From Phycisphaera sp. (GTDB taxonomy: Bacteria > Planctomycetota > Phycisphaerae > Phycisphaerales > SM1A02), in contig WGMP01000047.1 of the NCBI GenBank assembly GCA_016124975.1, positions 1 to 64,000 of the forward strand: DNA of 64,000 nucleotides. The letters are read 5' to 3'. Positions 25,300 to 33,599 of this stretch are shown here, in pieces; position 1 is the stretch's first letter, and every line of letters starts with the position of its first letter. The translations under genes were made by a program, and so were the position numbers. The notes under the pieces were generated by a model. The model searched no databases, had not been told where the DNA came from, and was given only the letters and a program-made list of their open reading frames with translations.

Positions 25300-26284
25300 G
25301 TCTTCGGAACCCAATCAGGGCGGCGAATGCAGTCAGTATGACTCTTCCGTGCGCTTTGACGCGAGTGGGCACATCCCTGTGCTGCTCGCCGAGTGCCTCG
25401 AGGTGCTTGCGCCGAGATCGGGCGAGACATGGGTCGACCTCACGGCGGGGCGCGGTGGCCACGCGACGGCGGTGGCGGAACGCCTCGGCCCGTCGGGGCG
25501 GGTCGTCCTCTTCGACCTCGACCAAGGCAACCTCGACTTCGCGTCGGCGCGCGTCGCCCGCACCACGGGCCTCGCGCCGATCGCCGTCCAGGGCAGCTTC
25601 GTCTCGGCGCCCCGCGAACTTGCGGCGCGCGGCATCGTGGCCGACCTCGTTCTGGCCGACCTCGGGTTCGCCTCGACGCAGGTCGACGACCCAGCGCGCG
25701 GCCTCAGCTTCATGCACGACGGCCCGCTCGACATGCGTCTCGATCCGTCGTCGGTGGTGAGCGCGCGAGACATCGTGAACGGTTCAAGCGAGCGCGAACT
25801 CGCCGACATCCTGTTCCGCTTCGGCGACGAGCCGCTGGCGCGGAAGATCGCCCGCAAAATTGCGGAGGCGCGCGCGGTCGCGCCGATCAACACGACGGCG
25901 CAGCTTGCGGATCTGGTTCGGGACGCCTACGGCTCCCGCGCCCGCACCTCGCGGATGCACCCGGCGACGAAGGCCTTCATGGCCATCCGCATCGCGGTGA
26001 ACGACGAACTCGGAGCGCTCGACGCGCTCCTCGGTTCGATCCGACGCGCCGCGGAGCGGGCCCATGCGGGAGATCCAAGCTGGTTGGCGCGTGGTTCGCG
26101 CGTGGCGATCATCGGCTTCCACAGCCTTGAGGACCGACTCGTGAAGCAGGCGTTCGCCGAGATGTGCCGTTCGGGCCATGCGCGTGAGATCACGGCTGGC
26201 GCGTTGGTATCATCTCCCGCCGAGTCCGCGGCGAACCCGCGGGCGAGGTCGGCCAAGCTGCGCGCGATCACGGTCGCGCCCTAG
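25265..26284 (+). CDS. rsmH: 16S rRNA m4C1402 methyltransferase
   Basis: A protein of up to 339 residues of the RsmH (MraW) family, which N4-methylates C1402 of 16S rRNA with S-adenosylmethionine. Visible motifs: HIPVLLAECLEVLAP, the SAM-binding DLTAGRGGHATAVAERL, DLVLADLGFASTQVDDPARGLSF, GPLDMRLDP, HPATKAFMAIRIAVNDEL and the C-terminal IGFHSLEDRLVKQAF. The start is unsure: GTG 25265 overlaps the previous gene by 35 bp; GTG 25292 or GTG 25349 would give shorter N termini still ahead of the conserved HIPVLL. As in many bacteria it heads the wall/division genes, here followed by a LysM protein, an FtsL-like protein and FtsI. Confidence 0.95.
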   Translation: MALESAILPVNESSEPNQGGECSQYDSSVRFDASGHIPVLLAECLEVLAPRSGETWVDLTAGRGGHATAVAERLGPSGRVVLFDLDQGNLDFASARVARTTGLAPIAVQGSFVSAPRELAARGIVADLVLADLGFASTQVDDPARGLSFMHDGPLDMRLDPSSVVSARDIVNGSSERELADILFRFGDEPLARKIARKIAEARAVAPINTTAQLADLVRDAYGSRARTSRMHPATKAFMAIRIAVNDELGALDALLGSIRRAAERAHAGDPSWLARGSRVAIIGFHSLEDRLVKQAFAEMCRSGHAREITAGALVSSPAESAANPRARSAKLRAITVAP

Positions 26285-26427
26285 CCTGGCGCGAGAAGCT
26301 CGTGCGCGGCGCGCCGTATGAACGGCCCCGCAGACAACCTGGTGCGAGAGTGGCCCGACGCAGAGGTGGCGCAGCGGATGCGCGGCGCGGCGGGCCGTAG
26401 GCGAGACTGCAGCAAGGAAGCTCGGTC

Positions 26428-27231
26428 ATGACGCGCGAAAACAAGCTTGCCATCGTCGTCGGTTTCGGACTCCTCCTCTTCGTGGGCATCCTGGTCTCCG
26501 ACCACTTGTCCGCGCGCCATGCGCATGTGGCAAGTCCTGCCATGTCGCAGGTCGCGATCGAGACGCCGACGCGCCTTCCCGGCGGGCTCCTCCCGGACGA
26601 CCGTCAGCCCTTCGGCGCCATTCCGGATCCGTCCGAGTCTGGCCGCGCAGGCGCGGGCGGGCTTCCCATCGACGATGGCGCGCCGCTCGAGCCGGCCTTC
26701 GACCCGCGCGGCGGCTTGATCGCGCGCGGCGGTGAGCTCTCTGACGGCGCGTTCGGTTCGATCGAAACCTCCACGCCCGCCGAGCGCACGCATACGGTCG
26801 CCGCAGGCGAGCATCCCGGCGACATCGCGAAGCGCTACTACGGCAAGCGCGCGCTCGGCGTGAAGCTTGCGGAGTACAACGGCGTCGACGCGCGACGGCT
26901 CAAGATCGGACAGGTGCTGCGCGTGCCCGAGCTCGCGCAGCTCGACCCGACCGCCGCGCCCGCGCAGACGGCCGCGGACCTCACGACTCCAGTCGTCGCA
27001 CTGAACGAGACGCCCGTTCCGATGCCCGAGCCCAAGCTTGAGGCCAAGCCTGAGCCTGAGCAGCCCCGCATCCGCACCGTGAAGGTCGCGGAAGGGGACA
27101 CCCTCTTCGGCATCGCGCGCCGCATCTACGGCGACGGCACGCGTTGGCGCGAAATCGCGCGGCTCAACAACCTCGGCGATGGCGCGTCCCTGAAGCCAGG
27201 CATGGAGATCCGCTACGCCTCCGCGCAGTGA
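26428..27231 (+). CDS. Membrane-anchored protein with two LysM domains
   Basis: A 267-residue protein with an N-terminal membrane helix (about 5-24, KLAIVVGFGLLLFVGILVSD) and two LysM peptidoglycan-binding modules. The first is near 120-168 (THTVAAGEHPGDIAKRYYGK...LKIGQVLRVPE), the second near 216-266 (RTVKVAEGDTLFGIARRIYG...LKPGMEIRY). They are joined by a Pro/Glu-rich linker. It likely faces the periplasm and binds the wall. It lies between rsmH and the FtsL-like gene, so a role in wall synthesis or division is suggested by position only. No catalytic domain is seen. Confidence 0.88.
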   Translation: MTRENKLAIVVGFGLLLFVGILVSDHLSARHAHVASPAMSQVAIETPTRLPGGLLPDDRQPFGAIPDPSESGRAGAGGLPIDDGAPLEPAFDPRGGLIARGGELSDGAFGSIETSTPAERTHTVAAGEHPGDIAKRYYGKRALGVKLAEYNGVDARRLKIGQVLRVPELAQLDPTAAPAQTAADLTTPVVALNETPVPMPEPKLEAKPEPEQPRIRTVKVAEGDTLFGIARRIYGDGTRWREIARLNNLGDGASLKPGMEIRYASAQ

Positions 27232-27300
27232 TCGACGACGCCGCGCTCGGCGCGGAGGCGGGATGCGGCGCGGGACGCCGCGGCCTGATAGGAAGTCCGC

Positions 27301-27666
27301 ATGTTCGCGAAGCTTGCCACGGTCATCGTCGTCCTCGGTGCGATGTTCGGCGCCCTGCTTGTGAACCGGCAGCAGCGCATCGACGCCGCGGCCGAGATCA
27401 GCCGCATCCACTTCCGCATGCTCAGGCATGATCGCGCGCGCACCGCCATGCAGGCGCAGGTCGCGGCGGCCGTGCGGCCCGACCGTCTCCGCGCGAAGCT
27501 CGCGGAGGCCTCGCCCACGCGCGGCGACGATGGACAGGCGGGCGGCTTCAAGCCGATCCCGTTCCGCTCGAAGCCCGAGCGCGCGACGGACGAGGCGCTC
27601 GGCCCGCTCGAGCAGCTTGCCAGCGAAGACGAACAGCGCGATGCGGCGCGGGAGCTTGGCGGATGA
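27301..27666 (+). CDS. Small FtsL-like bitopic membrane protein
   Basis: A 121-residue protein with a short cytoplasmic start, one membrane helix (about 5-22, LATVIVVLGAMFGALLVN) and a helix-forming segment (RQQRIDAAAEISRIHFRMLRHDRARTAMQAQVAAAV) before a Pro/Lys-rich tail. Size, topology and place immediately before ftsI fit FtsL, the FtsB/FtsI partner in septal wall synthesis. FtsL proteins diverge so strongly that sequence alone cannot prove it. The stop overlaps the ftsI start by ATGA. I leave the symbol blank because the assignment rests on context. Confidence 0.6.
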   Translation: MFAKLATVIVVLGAMFGALLVNRQQRIDAAAEISRIHFRMLRHDRARTAMQAQVAAAVRPDRLRAKLAEASPTRGDDGQAGGFKPIPFRSKPERATDEALGPLEQLASEDEQRDAARELGG

Positions 27667-29678
27667 CACATGGATCCGGGCCTGGCCCGACACGGGCGCG
27701 GTCGATCGCAAGGTGGTCGACGCCGCTCGTCGTCGGCGTCGTCGCATTCATTGCAGCTACCACCGTGCGCGTCGCGCAGCTGAAGACTGCGCCCGACGAG
27801 CGGCTCGTGCGCTCGATGGAGCGCCCCAACGGACAGCTCGTGCAGCAGCGCGCGCTGCTCGAGCCAGAGCCGCGCGGCCGCATCGTTGACCGCGTCGGGC
27901 GACTGCTCGCGCTTGACTCCGTTGGCGGCAGACTCTTCGTCGACATGAAGGACCTCTACGCGGACGCCCTGCGCGAGTCGGAGCGCGTCGCGCGCTCGGC
28001 GCGCCGCGCACGCCTCGAAGCCGGTGAGGGCGGTGCGAACGGCCTCGTCGCGGTTCCCGTCTCCGATCTTGATCCGATCGCGGCGCTTGCGGCCGAGCTC
28101 GAGCGCCCGCTCGGCGTTCCCGCGGCCGACATTGCGCGCACCCTGCGCGACGCCGTGCCCGCGGACCTCGCGCGTCCTCGCGCAGATTTCACCGACGCGG
28201 ACTGGGCGCGTCTTCCGCGCTTTGTCGTCCTCTCGCAGGACCTCACCGAGGCGCAGGTCGCCGCGATCCACGAGGCGCGCCGCATCGCGGGCCCGCGTGG
28301 GGTCATCCGCGGCGCGCATGTCCAGTCGAAGTCGACGCGCGTGCGTCCGTTCGAGGAGCTCGCGGCCGCGATCGTCGGCCGCACGGGCTTCGACGGCAAG
28401 GGCCAGACGGGCGCCGAGCTCGGCGGCGAGCGCCTCCTCGCATCCGAGGCGGGCCGAACGCTCTACTTCGCCGACGCGCGCGGGCAGGTGATCTCGGTTC
28501 CCGCGAACGGACATCTCGCTGGCCGCGCGGGATCCGACGTGCGCCTCTCGATCGACATGGTCGCGCAGGAGGTCCTCGAGCGCGAGATCAACCGCGTGGT
28601 CGCCGAGGTGAACGCGAGCGGCGGCCGCGGCATCGTGATGGACGTCGAGACGGGCGAGATCCTTGCCGCGCACGATGTCCTTCGCACGAACACGGGGCGC
28701 AGCCCGATCGCCGTCGACGCGAACCGCGCGATCGACGCGTCGCTCGGCCGCCTGCGCTGGATGACCGATCCGTTCGAGCCGGGCTCGATCTTCAAGCCGT
28801 TCGTCTGGGCGTGGGCGATCGAGCTGCGCAAGGCGCGGCCGAACGAGTCGATCGCGCTTCCCGACGGGCCGAAGACCTTCACCGACGGCCGCGCGCGGCG
28901 CACTGTGCGCGAGGCGCATCCCTCGAGCTACGGCACGAAGACCTGGGCGGAGTGCCTCACGAAGTCGGTCAACTCAGGAATGGCCACGGTCGCGCTGCGG
29001 ATGTCGGGCGAGGAGCTGAAGGATGGCCTTCGCTCGTTCGGCTTCGGACGGCGCACGGGCCTCGTCCTTCCGCACGAGAGCGCCGGCATCTTTCCGCCCG
29101 CCGACGAGTGGTCGAACCGCACGCGCGCGCAGATCTCGGTGAGCTTCGGCCAGGGCATCGCCGTCACGCCCATCCAGCTCCTGACGGCGTTCACGGCGTT
29201 CTGCCGCGACGGCACGATGGTGTTCCCAACGATTGAGCCGCCCGAAGGCGCAGCGCGCACACAGGGCGCGCTCAGCGGCACGCGCCGCGCCATCGCCTCC
29301 GCGACCGCCATGACCACCCGCGAGGTGATGGAGGACTCGATCACCGACGGCACGGGCAAGAAGCTGAAGGACATCCTCCGCTACACGGCGTTCGGAAAGT
29401 CGGGCACCGCGCAGCTCGCCGGCCCCGACAAGCGCTACCTCGACTCGCGCTACATGTCGAGCTTCGTCATCGGCGCGCCCTTCGACGACCCGAAGATCGC
29501 CGTCCTGATCACGATCGAGGACCCCGACCTCAAGAAGACGGGCGCCTCCTACGGCGGTGGCGCCCTCGCCGGCCCGTGCGCGGCGCATGTCGTGAACGGC
29601 GTCCTCGAGTACCTCGGCGTGCCGAACGACGGCGAGCTCGTCTATGCGAAGCCGAAGGCGCTCGCCGACGCCCGCTGA
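27663..29678 (+). CDS. ftsI: Peptidoglycan D,D-transpeptidase (class B penicillin-binding protein)
   Basis: A 671-residue FtsI-type protein with one N-terminal membrane helix (about 22-38), a long dimerisation domain and a C-terminal transpeptidase domain. Penicillin-binding motifs are intact: SxxK at Ser375-Lys378 (EPGSIFKPF), SxN at Ser435-Asn437 (TKSVNSGM) and KSGT at 579-582. It crosslinks septal peptidoglycan. It follows the FtsL-like gene with an ATGA overlap, but murE, murF, ftsW and mur ligases do not follow; the next gene is nuoH. The N-terminal part is longer than in E. coli FtsI (588), mostly from an Ala/Arg-rich insert around 100-230. Confidence 0.94.
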   Translation: MTHGSGPGPTRARSIARWSTPLVVGVVAFIAATTVRVAQLKTAPDERLVRSMERPNGQLVQQRALLEPEPRGRIVDRVGRLLALDSVGGRLFVDMKDLYADALRESERVARSARRARLEAGEGGANGLVAVPVSDLDPIAALAAELERPLGVPAADIARTLRDAVPADLARPRADFTDADWARLPRFVVLSQDLTEAQVAAIHEARRIAGPRGVIRGAHVQSKSTRVRPFEELAAAIVGRTGFDGKGQTGAELGGERLLASEAGRTLYFADARGQVISVPANGHLAGRAGSDVRLSIDMVAQEVLEREINRVVAEVNASGGRGIVMDVETGEILAAHDVLRTNTGRSPIAVDANRAIDASLGRLRWMTDPFEPGSIFKPFVWAWAIELRKARPNESIALPDGPKTFTDGRARRTVREAHPSSYGTKTWAECLTKSVNSGMATVALRMSGEELKDGLRSFGFGRRTGLVLPHESAGIFPPADEWSNRTRAQISVSFGQGIAVTPIQLLTAFTAFCRDGTMVFPTIEPPEGAARTQGALSGTRRAIASATAMTTREVMEDSITDGTGKKLKDILRYTAFGKSGTAQLAGPDKRYLDSRYMSSFVIGAPFDDPKIAVLITIEDPDLKKTGASYGGGALAGPCAAHVVNGVLEYLGVPNDGELVYAKPKALADAR

Positions 29679-29750
29679 CGCGGACGCAGCGGAAACCACG
29701 AACGCGGCCGCGGCCGACGCATCCGACGCAGCCGCTACACTGCCCGCCCC

Positions 29751-31073
29751 ATGGGTTCCTCGCTCAACATCGAACTCTCCCCAGAGGTCGTCCAGCTCGC
29801 CGTGAACATCGGCATCATCGTCCTGATGGTGCATGTGATCCTCGGAGGCTGCGCCTACGCGATCATGCTCGAGCGAAAGCTCAGCGCCTGGATGCAGGAC
29901 CGCATCGGCCCGAACCGCGTCGGCCCGCAGGGCCTCCTCCAGCCGATCGCCGACGGCATCAAGTTCATGCTGAAGGAGGACTACAACCCGAAGGGCGTCG
30001 ACAAGGCGCTCTTCTTCCTCGCGCCCGGCTTCATCGTGGCGCCCGCGATCATGGGCTTCGTCGTGGTGCCGTGGGCGGGCGAGATCGACCTCACGGGGCT
30101 CGTCCAGTGGCTCGGCGTCGCGCAGGCGGGCGCCGAGTATCCCGTGCGCCTCATCGGCGCCGACATCAACATCGGCATCGTCTACCTCCTCGCGACCGCG
30201 GCGCTCGGCGTCTACGGCGTGTCGCTCGGCGGCTGGGCGAGCAACAACAAGTGGTCGTTCCTCGGCGGCCTGCGCGCCAGCGCGCAGATGATCTCCTACG
30301 AGATCCCGATGGGCCTCGCGCTCCTCTGCGTCGTGCTCGTCGCGGGCACCTTCTCGCCCTACGCGATCGTCGAGCAGCAGCTCGCGGGGCAGTGGAACCT
30401 CGTGCAGCAGCCGATCGCCGCGATCATCTTCTACATCTGCCTCCTCGCGGAGGCGAACCGCGCTCCGTTCGACCTCGCCGAGGCCGAAAGCGAGCTGATC
30501 GGTGGCTATCACACCGAGTACAGCTCGATGAAGTTCGCGCTGTTCTTCCTCGGCGAGTACTTCCACATCGTCGTCGGATCCGCGTTCTTCGTGCTCCTCT
30601 TCATGGGCGGCTGGTCGATCAATCCCTTCACGGGCCATGACCTCGGCGTGACCGCAGGGCCGCTCACGGCGCTCCTCCAGTTCGCGATCGTCATGGGCAA
30701 GGTCACGCTCATGGTCTCTCTGACGATGGCGATCCGCTGGACGCTCCCGCGCTTCCGCTTCGACCAGCTCATGCGCCTCTCGTGGGAGGGCCTGATCCCG
30801 ATCACGCTCGTGCTCCTCCTTGCCGTGAGCTTCATGGTCTACTTCGACGCCACGCAGTACCTCTGGGCGGCCTCGCTCGGCGTTGCGGCGCTCATCTACT
30901 TCCTGAAGCCGATCCTGAGCGAGGACGACAAGGCGAATCGCCGCATCCGCCTCATCGGAAGCCGTTTCAGCCCGCTGACCGACGCGGAGGGAACGCTTGC
31001 GAACCGTCCGTCGGTCGCGCTCGACGACCGCGCGCTGCCCGATCCGCGCCAGGGCATGATGAGCCAGCACTGA
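29751..31073 (+). CDS. nuoH: NADH-quinone oxidoreductase subunit H
   Basis: A 440-residue NuoH/ND1 protein of complex I. Typical sequences are [39 protein letters not shown] near the start, [57 protein letters not shown] (quinone-site region) and [23 protein letters not shown]. About eight membrane segments are predicted. It is not flanked by nuo genes here: upstream is ftsI, downstream a 66-residue gene 7 bp away. Complex I genes are normally clustered, so the other subunits must be elsewhere, or this copy is part of a dispersed set. Confidence 0.95.
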   Translation: MGSSLNIELSPEVVQLAVNIGIIVLMVHVILGGCAYAIMLERKLSAWMQDRIGPNRVGPQGLLQPIADGIKFMLKEDYNPKGVDKALFFLAPGFIVAPAIMGFVVVPWAGEIDLTGLVQWLGVAQAGAEYPVRLIGADINIGIVYLLATAALGVYGVSLGGWASNNKWSFLGGLRASAQMISYEIPMGLALLCVVLVAGTFSPYAIVEQQLAGQWNLVQQPIAAIIFYICLLAEANRAPFDLAEAESELIGGYHTEYSSMKFALFFLGEYFHIVVGSAFFVLLFMGGWSINPFTGHDLGVTAGPLTALLQFAIVMGKVTLMVSLTMAIRWTLPRFRFDQLMRLSWEGLIPITLVLLLAVSFMVYFDATQYLWAASLGVAALIYFLKPILSEDDKANRRIRLIGSRFSPLTDAEGTLANRPSVALDDRALPDPRQGMMSQH

Positions 31074-31080
31074 TCGACGC

Positions 31081-31281
31081 ATGCGGTCCTTCACCCAGTC
31101 GCTCCTCGGACTTCTCGCCCTCGGCTTCGCCACGCGGTTTCGCGTGAATGGCGCCTACTGGTCGTGGCGCAAGGAGACGGCGTTCGGCGCCGACGAATCG
31201 AAGTGGCCGAACGCCGCCGCGAGGCGACACGCGATGCTCGACTACGCGCGGTGGGCGTGGCGCATGCGGAAGCATCTTTGA
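31081..31281 (+). CDS. Small 66-residue protein in the nuoH transcript
   Basis: The gene starts 7 bp after the nuoH stop (ATG 31081), so it is almost certainly co-transcribed. The product has a weak hydrophobic start (LLGLLALGFATRF) followed by a basic, aromatic-rich region (AYWSWRKETAFG...DYARWAWRMRKHL). I do not recognise a family. GC-rich third codon positions and tight spacing support it. Its stop codon is the first of three TGAs, each followed by GCGGTCGCGG. Confidence 0.6.
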   Translation: MRSFTQSLLGLLALGFATRFRVNGAYWSWRKETAFGADESKWPNAAARRHAMLDYARWAWRMRKHL

Positions 31282-31390
31282 GCGGTCGCGGCGTGTTTGA
31301 GCGGTCGCGGCTGCGGCCGCTCCCTTTGGTGCTGAGGGGGCGTGTCTGAGCGGTCGCGGCTGCGGCCGCTCCCTCTGGTGCTAGGGGGGC
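31279..31390. repeat. Direct repeats with hairpins, starting at a stop codon
   Basis: TGAGCGGTCGCGG occurs at 31279, 31298 and 31347. The last two copies extend to about 49 bp (GAGCGGTCGCGGCTGCGGCC, then CCCTYTGGTGCT and a GGGGGC run). Each long copy can fold GAGCGGTCGC with GCGGCCGCTC around GGCT. The first TGA is the stop of the 66-residue gene; the offsets (19 and 68 bp) put a TGA in each frame. The hairpins may also terminate transcription. Confidence 0.85.
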
Positions 31391-31724
31391 GTGCGCGAGT
31401 GTGCTCGCGGGGGCCTCTCACGGAGGCCTCTCACGGAGGCACGGAGCTCACGGAGGCCAAGTTCTTCGCTCCGGCGCGTCTCGCGATGGAGCAGCGGAGG
31501 GCTTGAGAGCGGCCCATTCCCGGATACCACGCTCTCAGCCTCCGTTGCCGTCTCTCTCTCCTTCTCTCTTCCGTGGGCGTGCCAGCGGTCTTCTCCTGAT
31601 CTCTGTGCCTCCGTGCCTCCGTGAGAGAATCCTCGACCCAGCGCCGCGCGGGAATCTTCTCTTTTCTACCGAACTTTTCCCGAACAAACGGGAGGTCGCT
31701 TGAAACGCCTTTAGACTCGGCCCC
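31282..31724. other. Repeat-rich intergenic region between the nuoH unit and radA
   Basis: These 443 bp hold the TGAGCGG direct repeats, a stretch of CTCACGGAGGC-type repeats and a 19-bp inverted repeat pair (31428-31627). Short ORFs in this stretch overlap on both strands and look non-coding. The radA start at 31725 has no obvious strong Shine-Dalgarno sequence. A promoter must lie here, but I cannot place it with confidence. Confidence 0.55.
31428..31627. repeat. 200-bp element bounded by perfect 19-bp inverted repeats
   Basis: CTCTCACGGAGGCACGGAG at 31428-31446 is the exact reverse complement of 31609-31627. Extra partial copies (CTCACGGAGGC) occur at about 31415-31426 and 31447-31458, and GTGCCTCCGTGCCTCCGTG repeats in the right arm. 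The interior is T/C-rich. No transposase is encoded. It could be a small non-autonomous element or a long RNA hairpin. Confidence 0.75.
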
Positions 31725-33275
31725 ATGGCGAAGAGTCGAACGGAGTTTCTCTGCCGCGAGTGCGGCGGCAACCACCCGAAGTGGATGGGGAAGTGCCCCG
31801 ACTGCGGCGCGTGGGACAGTCTCGAGCGGTTCACGGTCGAGGCCGATGCGCCCGCGGGCGGCGCCGCGCCCGTGTGGGGCGTCGCGGCAGACGCCGCCGA
31901 CACCGACTCGCTCGCCCGCGCAGGGATCGGCCGCGCCGTCGCGATCGGCAGCGTTCCTGAGGCCTCGGTCGCGCGGATCCCAAGCGGAATCGGCGAGTTC
32001 GACCGCGTGCTCGGGGGCGGCATTGTGCCGGGGTCGGCCATCCTCCTCGGGGGCGACCCGGGAATCGGGAAGAGCACGCTTCTCATGCAGGTCGCGGCCG
32101 CCCTCGCGGCCCGCGGAGGAAGCGCCCTCTATGTCTCGAGCGAGGAGAGTCCGCAGCAGGTGCGTCTGCGCGCCGAGCGGCTGGCGGTCGTGACAGGGGC
32201 AGGCGGCGTCGCCGCGCTCGGCGAGCGGCTCAGCGTGCTCGGAGAGACAGGCGTCGCACGCATCGTCGAGCAGGCGCGTCGGATGCGCCCGACCATCGTC
32301 CTCGTCGACTCGATCCAGCTCGTCCACCGCGCCGACATCTCGGCGGCGCCTGGCTCGATCGCGCAGCTGCGCCGTTGCTGCCTCGACCTCGTCGGGCTCG
32401 CGAAGACCACGGGCTGCGCGGTCGTCATCGTCGGGCATGTCACGAAGGAAGGCACCCTCGCGGGCCCGAAGCTCCTCGAGCATCTCGTCGATGTGGTCCT
32501 CGGCTTTGAGGGCGACCGCCATTGCGCGGTGCGGGTCGTGCGCGGCGTGAAGAACCGCTTCGGCTCGACGCAGGAGATCGGCCTCTTCGAGATGCACGGC
32601 GACGGTCTTGCGGAGATCGAGTCCGCCCGCATCTCGCTCGATGGGCGCCCGCCCGCGCCAGGGTGCGCCTTCGTGCCGACGATGGCGGGAACACGCTGCC
32701 TCCTCGGCGAGGTACACGCACTGGTCTCGACGGGATTCCTTGGCAGCGCGAAGCGGCGTGCGAGCGGGCTCGACTCTGCGCGCCTCGCCATGCTGATCGC
32801 GGTGCTCGAGAAGCACGGGGGGCTTCGGCTCTCCGATCAGGATGTGTTCGCGCAGGCCCTCGGTGGTCTCCGCATCGTCGAGCCCGCGTCGGATCTCGCG
32901 GTGGCGCTCGCGGTGGCGGGAGCGTTCCTCGAGCGGACGCTTCCCCCAGGCACCGTTGCGATCGGCGAGGTCGGGCTCACGGGCGAACTGCGCACCGTTC
33001 CGCAGATCGAGCAGCGCGTGCACGAGTCGCTTCGCCGAGGCGCGCGCGCGGTTCTCGTCCCCTCGGGCGCACGGGTGCAGGCGCTTGCGTCGGCGGAGAT
33101 GGGCGGCCACCGATCGGGCGAGATCGTGAAAGTCGGCACGATCTCAGGGGCGCTCGAGCTGCTCTCGCCGCGCATCCGGGCGCTCGGTCCTGGAAACACA
33201 GAGGTCAAGCAAGGCCGTTCGCATTCAACAAAGAGGTCGGAACAGGGCGCCCCGCAGACGCCGCAGGGGGGGTGA
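31725..33275 (+). CDS. radA: DNA repair protein RadA (Sms)
   Basis: A 516-residue RadA protein that promotes branch migration and recombinational repair. It starts with a four-cysteine zinc finger (Cys10, Cys13, Cys24, Cys27: CRECG...CPDCG). It then has a RecA-like ATPase core with Walker A GGDPGIGKST and Walker B-like IVLVDSIQ, the RadA-specific KNRFGS motif, and a C-terminal Lon-like domain (GGLRIVEPASDLAVALAVAG, GEVGLTGELRTVPQIEQRV). The tail after about 490 is low-complexity and Gln/Ser-rich. All key residues are present. A hairpin at 33311-33330 lies just after the stop. Confidence 0.96.
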   Translation: MAKSRTEFLCRECGGNHPKWMGKCPDCGAWDSLERFTVEADAPAGGAAPVWGVAADAADTDSLARAGIGRAVAIGSVPEASVARIPSGIGEFDRVLGGGIVPGSAILLGGDPGIGKSTLLMQVAAALAARGGSALYVSSEESPQQVRLRAERLAVVTGAGGVAALGERLSVLGETGVARIVEQARRMRPTIVLVDSIQLVHRADISAAPGSIAQLRRCCLDLVGLAKTTGCAVVIVGHVTKEGTLAGPKLLEHLVDVVLGFEGDRHCAVRVVRGVKNRFGSTQEIGLFEMHGDGLAEIESARISLDGRPPAPGCAFVPTMAGTRCLLGEVHALVSTGFLGSAKRRASGLDSARLAMLIAVLEKHGGLRLSDQDVFAQALGGLRIVEPASDLAVALAVAGAFLERTLPPGTVAIGEVGLTGELRTVPQIEQRVHESLRRGARAVLVPSGARVQALASAEMGGHRSGEIVKVGTISGALELLSPRIRALGPGNTEVKQGRSHSTKRSEQGAPQTPQGG

Positions 33276-33310
33276 TGCGCCGATTTGGCCGCCCAGAATA
33301 CTTGTCCACA

Positions 33311-33330
33311 TCCAAGGCCTCGGCCTTGGA
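33311..33330 (+). terminator. Hairpin downstream of radA
   Basis: TCCAAGGC at 33311-33318 pairs with GCCTTGGA at 33323-33330 around CTCG. It begins 36 bp after the radA stop. No T-run follows, so intrinsic termination is uncertain. Confidence 0.5.
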
Positions 33331-33493
33331 CGAGGAATCCATAAGTGACTGCCTTGAATGAACTTGTGATTCGTCAACAAGTCGGCCCAAGAGCGGGGAG
33401 TGCGCGCGCCCCCGACCGACTAGACGAACTTGGGGCGTGAGGTTAAGTTTCCCGTTCATCGACGCGGCCAGAGTCGGCCGATAGATGAAAAGA

Positions 33494-33571
33494 CCGTCCG
33501 GTTCTGACCTCTCTCGTGGTCAGGACAAGCGCGGACGGGTGGATGACCGCGGGCCGTAATGAATGCGGCCC
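33494..33571 (+). promoter_or_regulatory. Two-hairpin leader upstream of the porin gene
   Basis: A nested stem pairs CCGTCCG (33494-33500) with CGGACGG (33532-33538) and, inside it, GTTCTGACC (33501-33509) with GGTCAGGAC (33518-33526). A second stem pairs GGGCCG (33551-33556) with CGGCCC (33566-33571). It ends 28 bp before the porin ATG. Such leaders often stabilise or regulate outer-membrane protein mRNAs; the function here is inferred. Confidence 0.55.
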
Positions 33572-33599
33572 AACAACCTAGTACGGAGAGTTTCTACAC

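Larger units (their letters stand above)
33276..33599. other. Intergenic region: radA terminator and structured porin leader
   Basis: These 324 bp contain the radA-proximal hairpin (33311-33330), a weak inverted repeat ACTTGT/ACAAGT (33362-33382) and two further hairpins just before the porin start (33494-33571). The porin ATG at 33600 is preceded by GTACGGAGAGTTTC, with GGAGAG as a plausible ribosome-binding site. No gene is seen. Confidence 0.6.

Noticed and set aside
30967-31275. Minus-strand ORF overlapping the nuoH end and the 66-residue gene
   Set aside because: Arginine/proline-rich shadow of nuoH with no ribosome-binding site.
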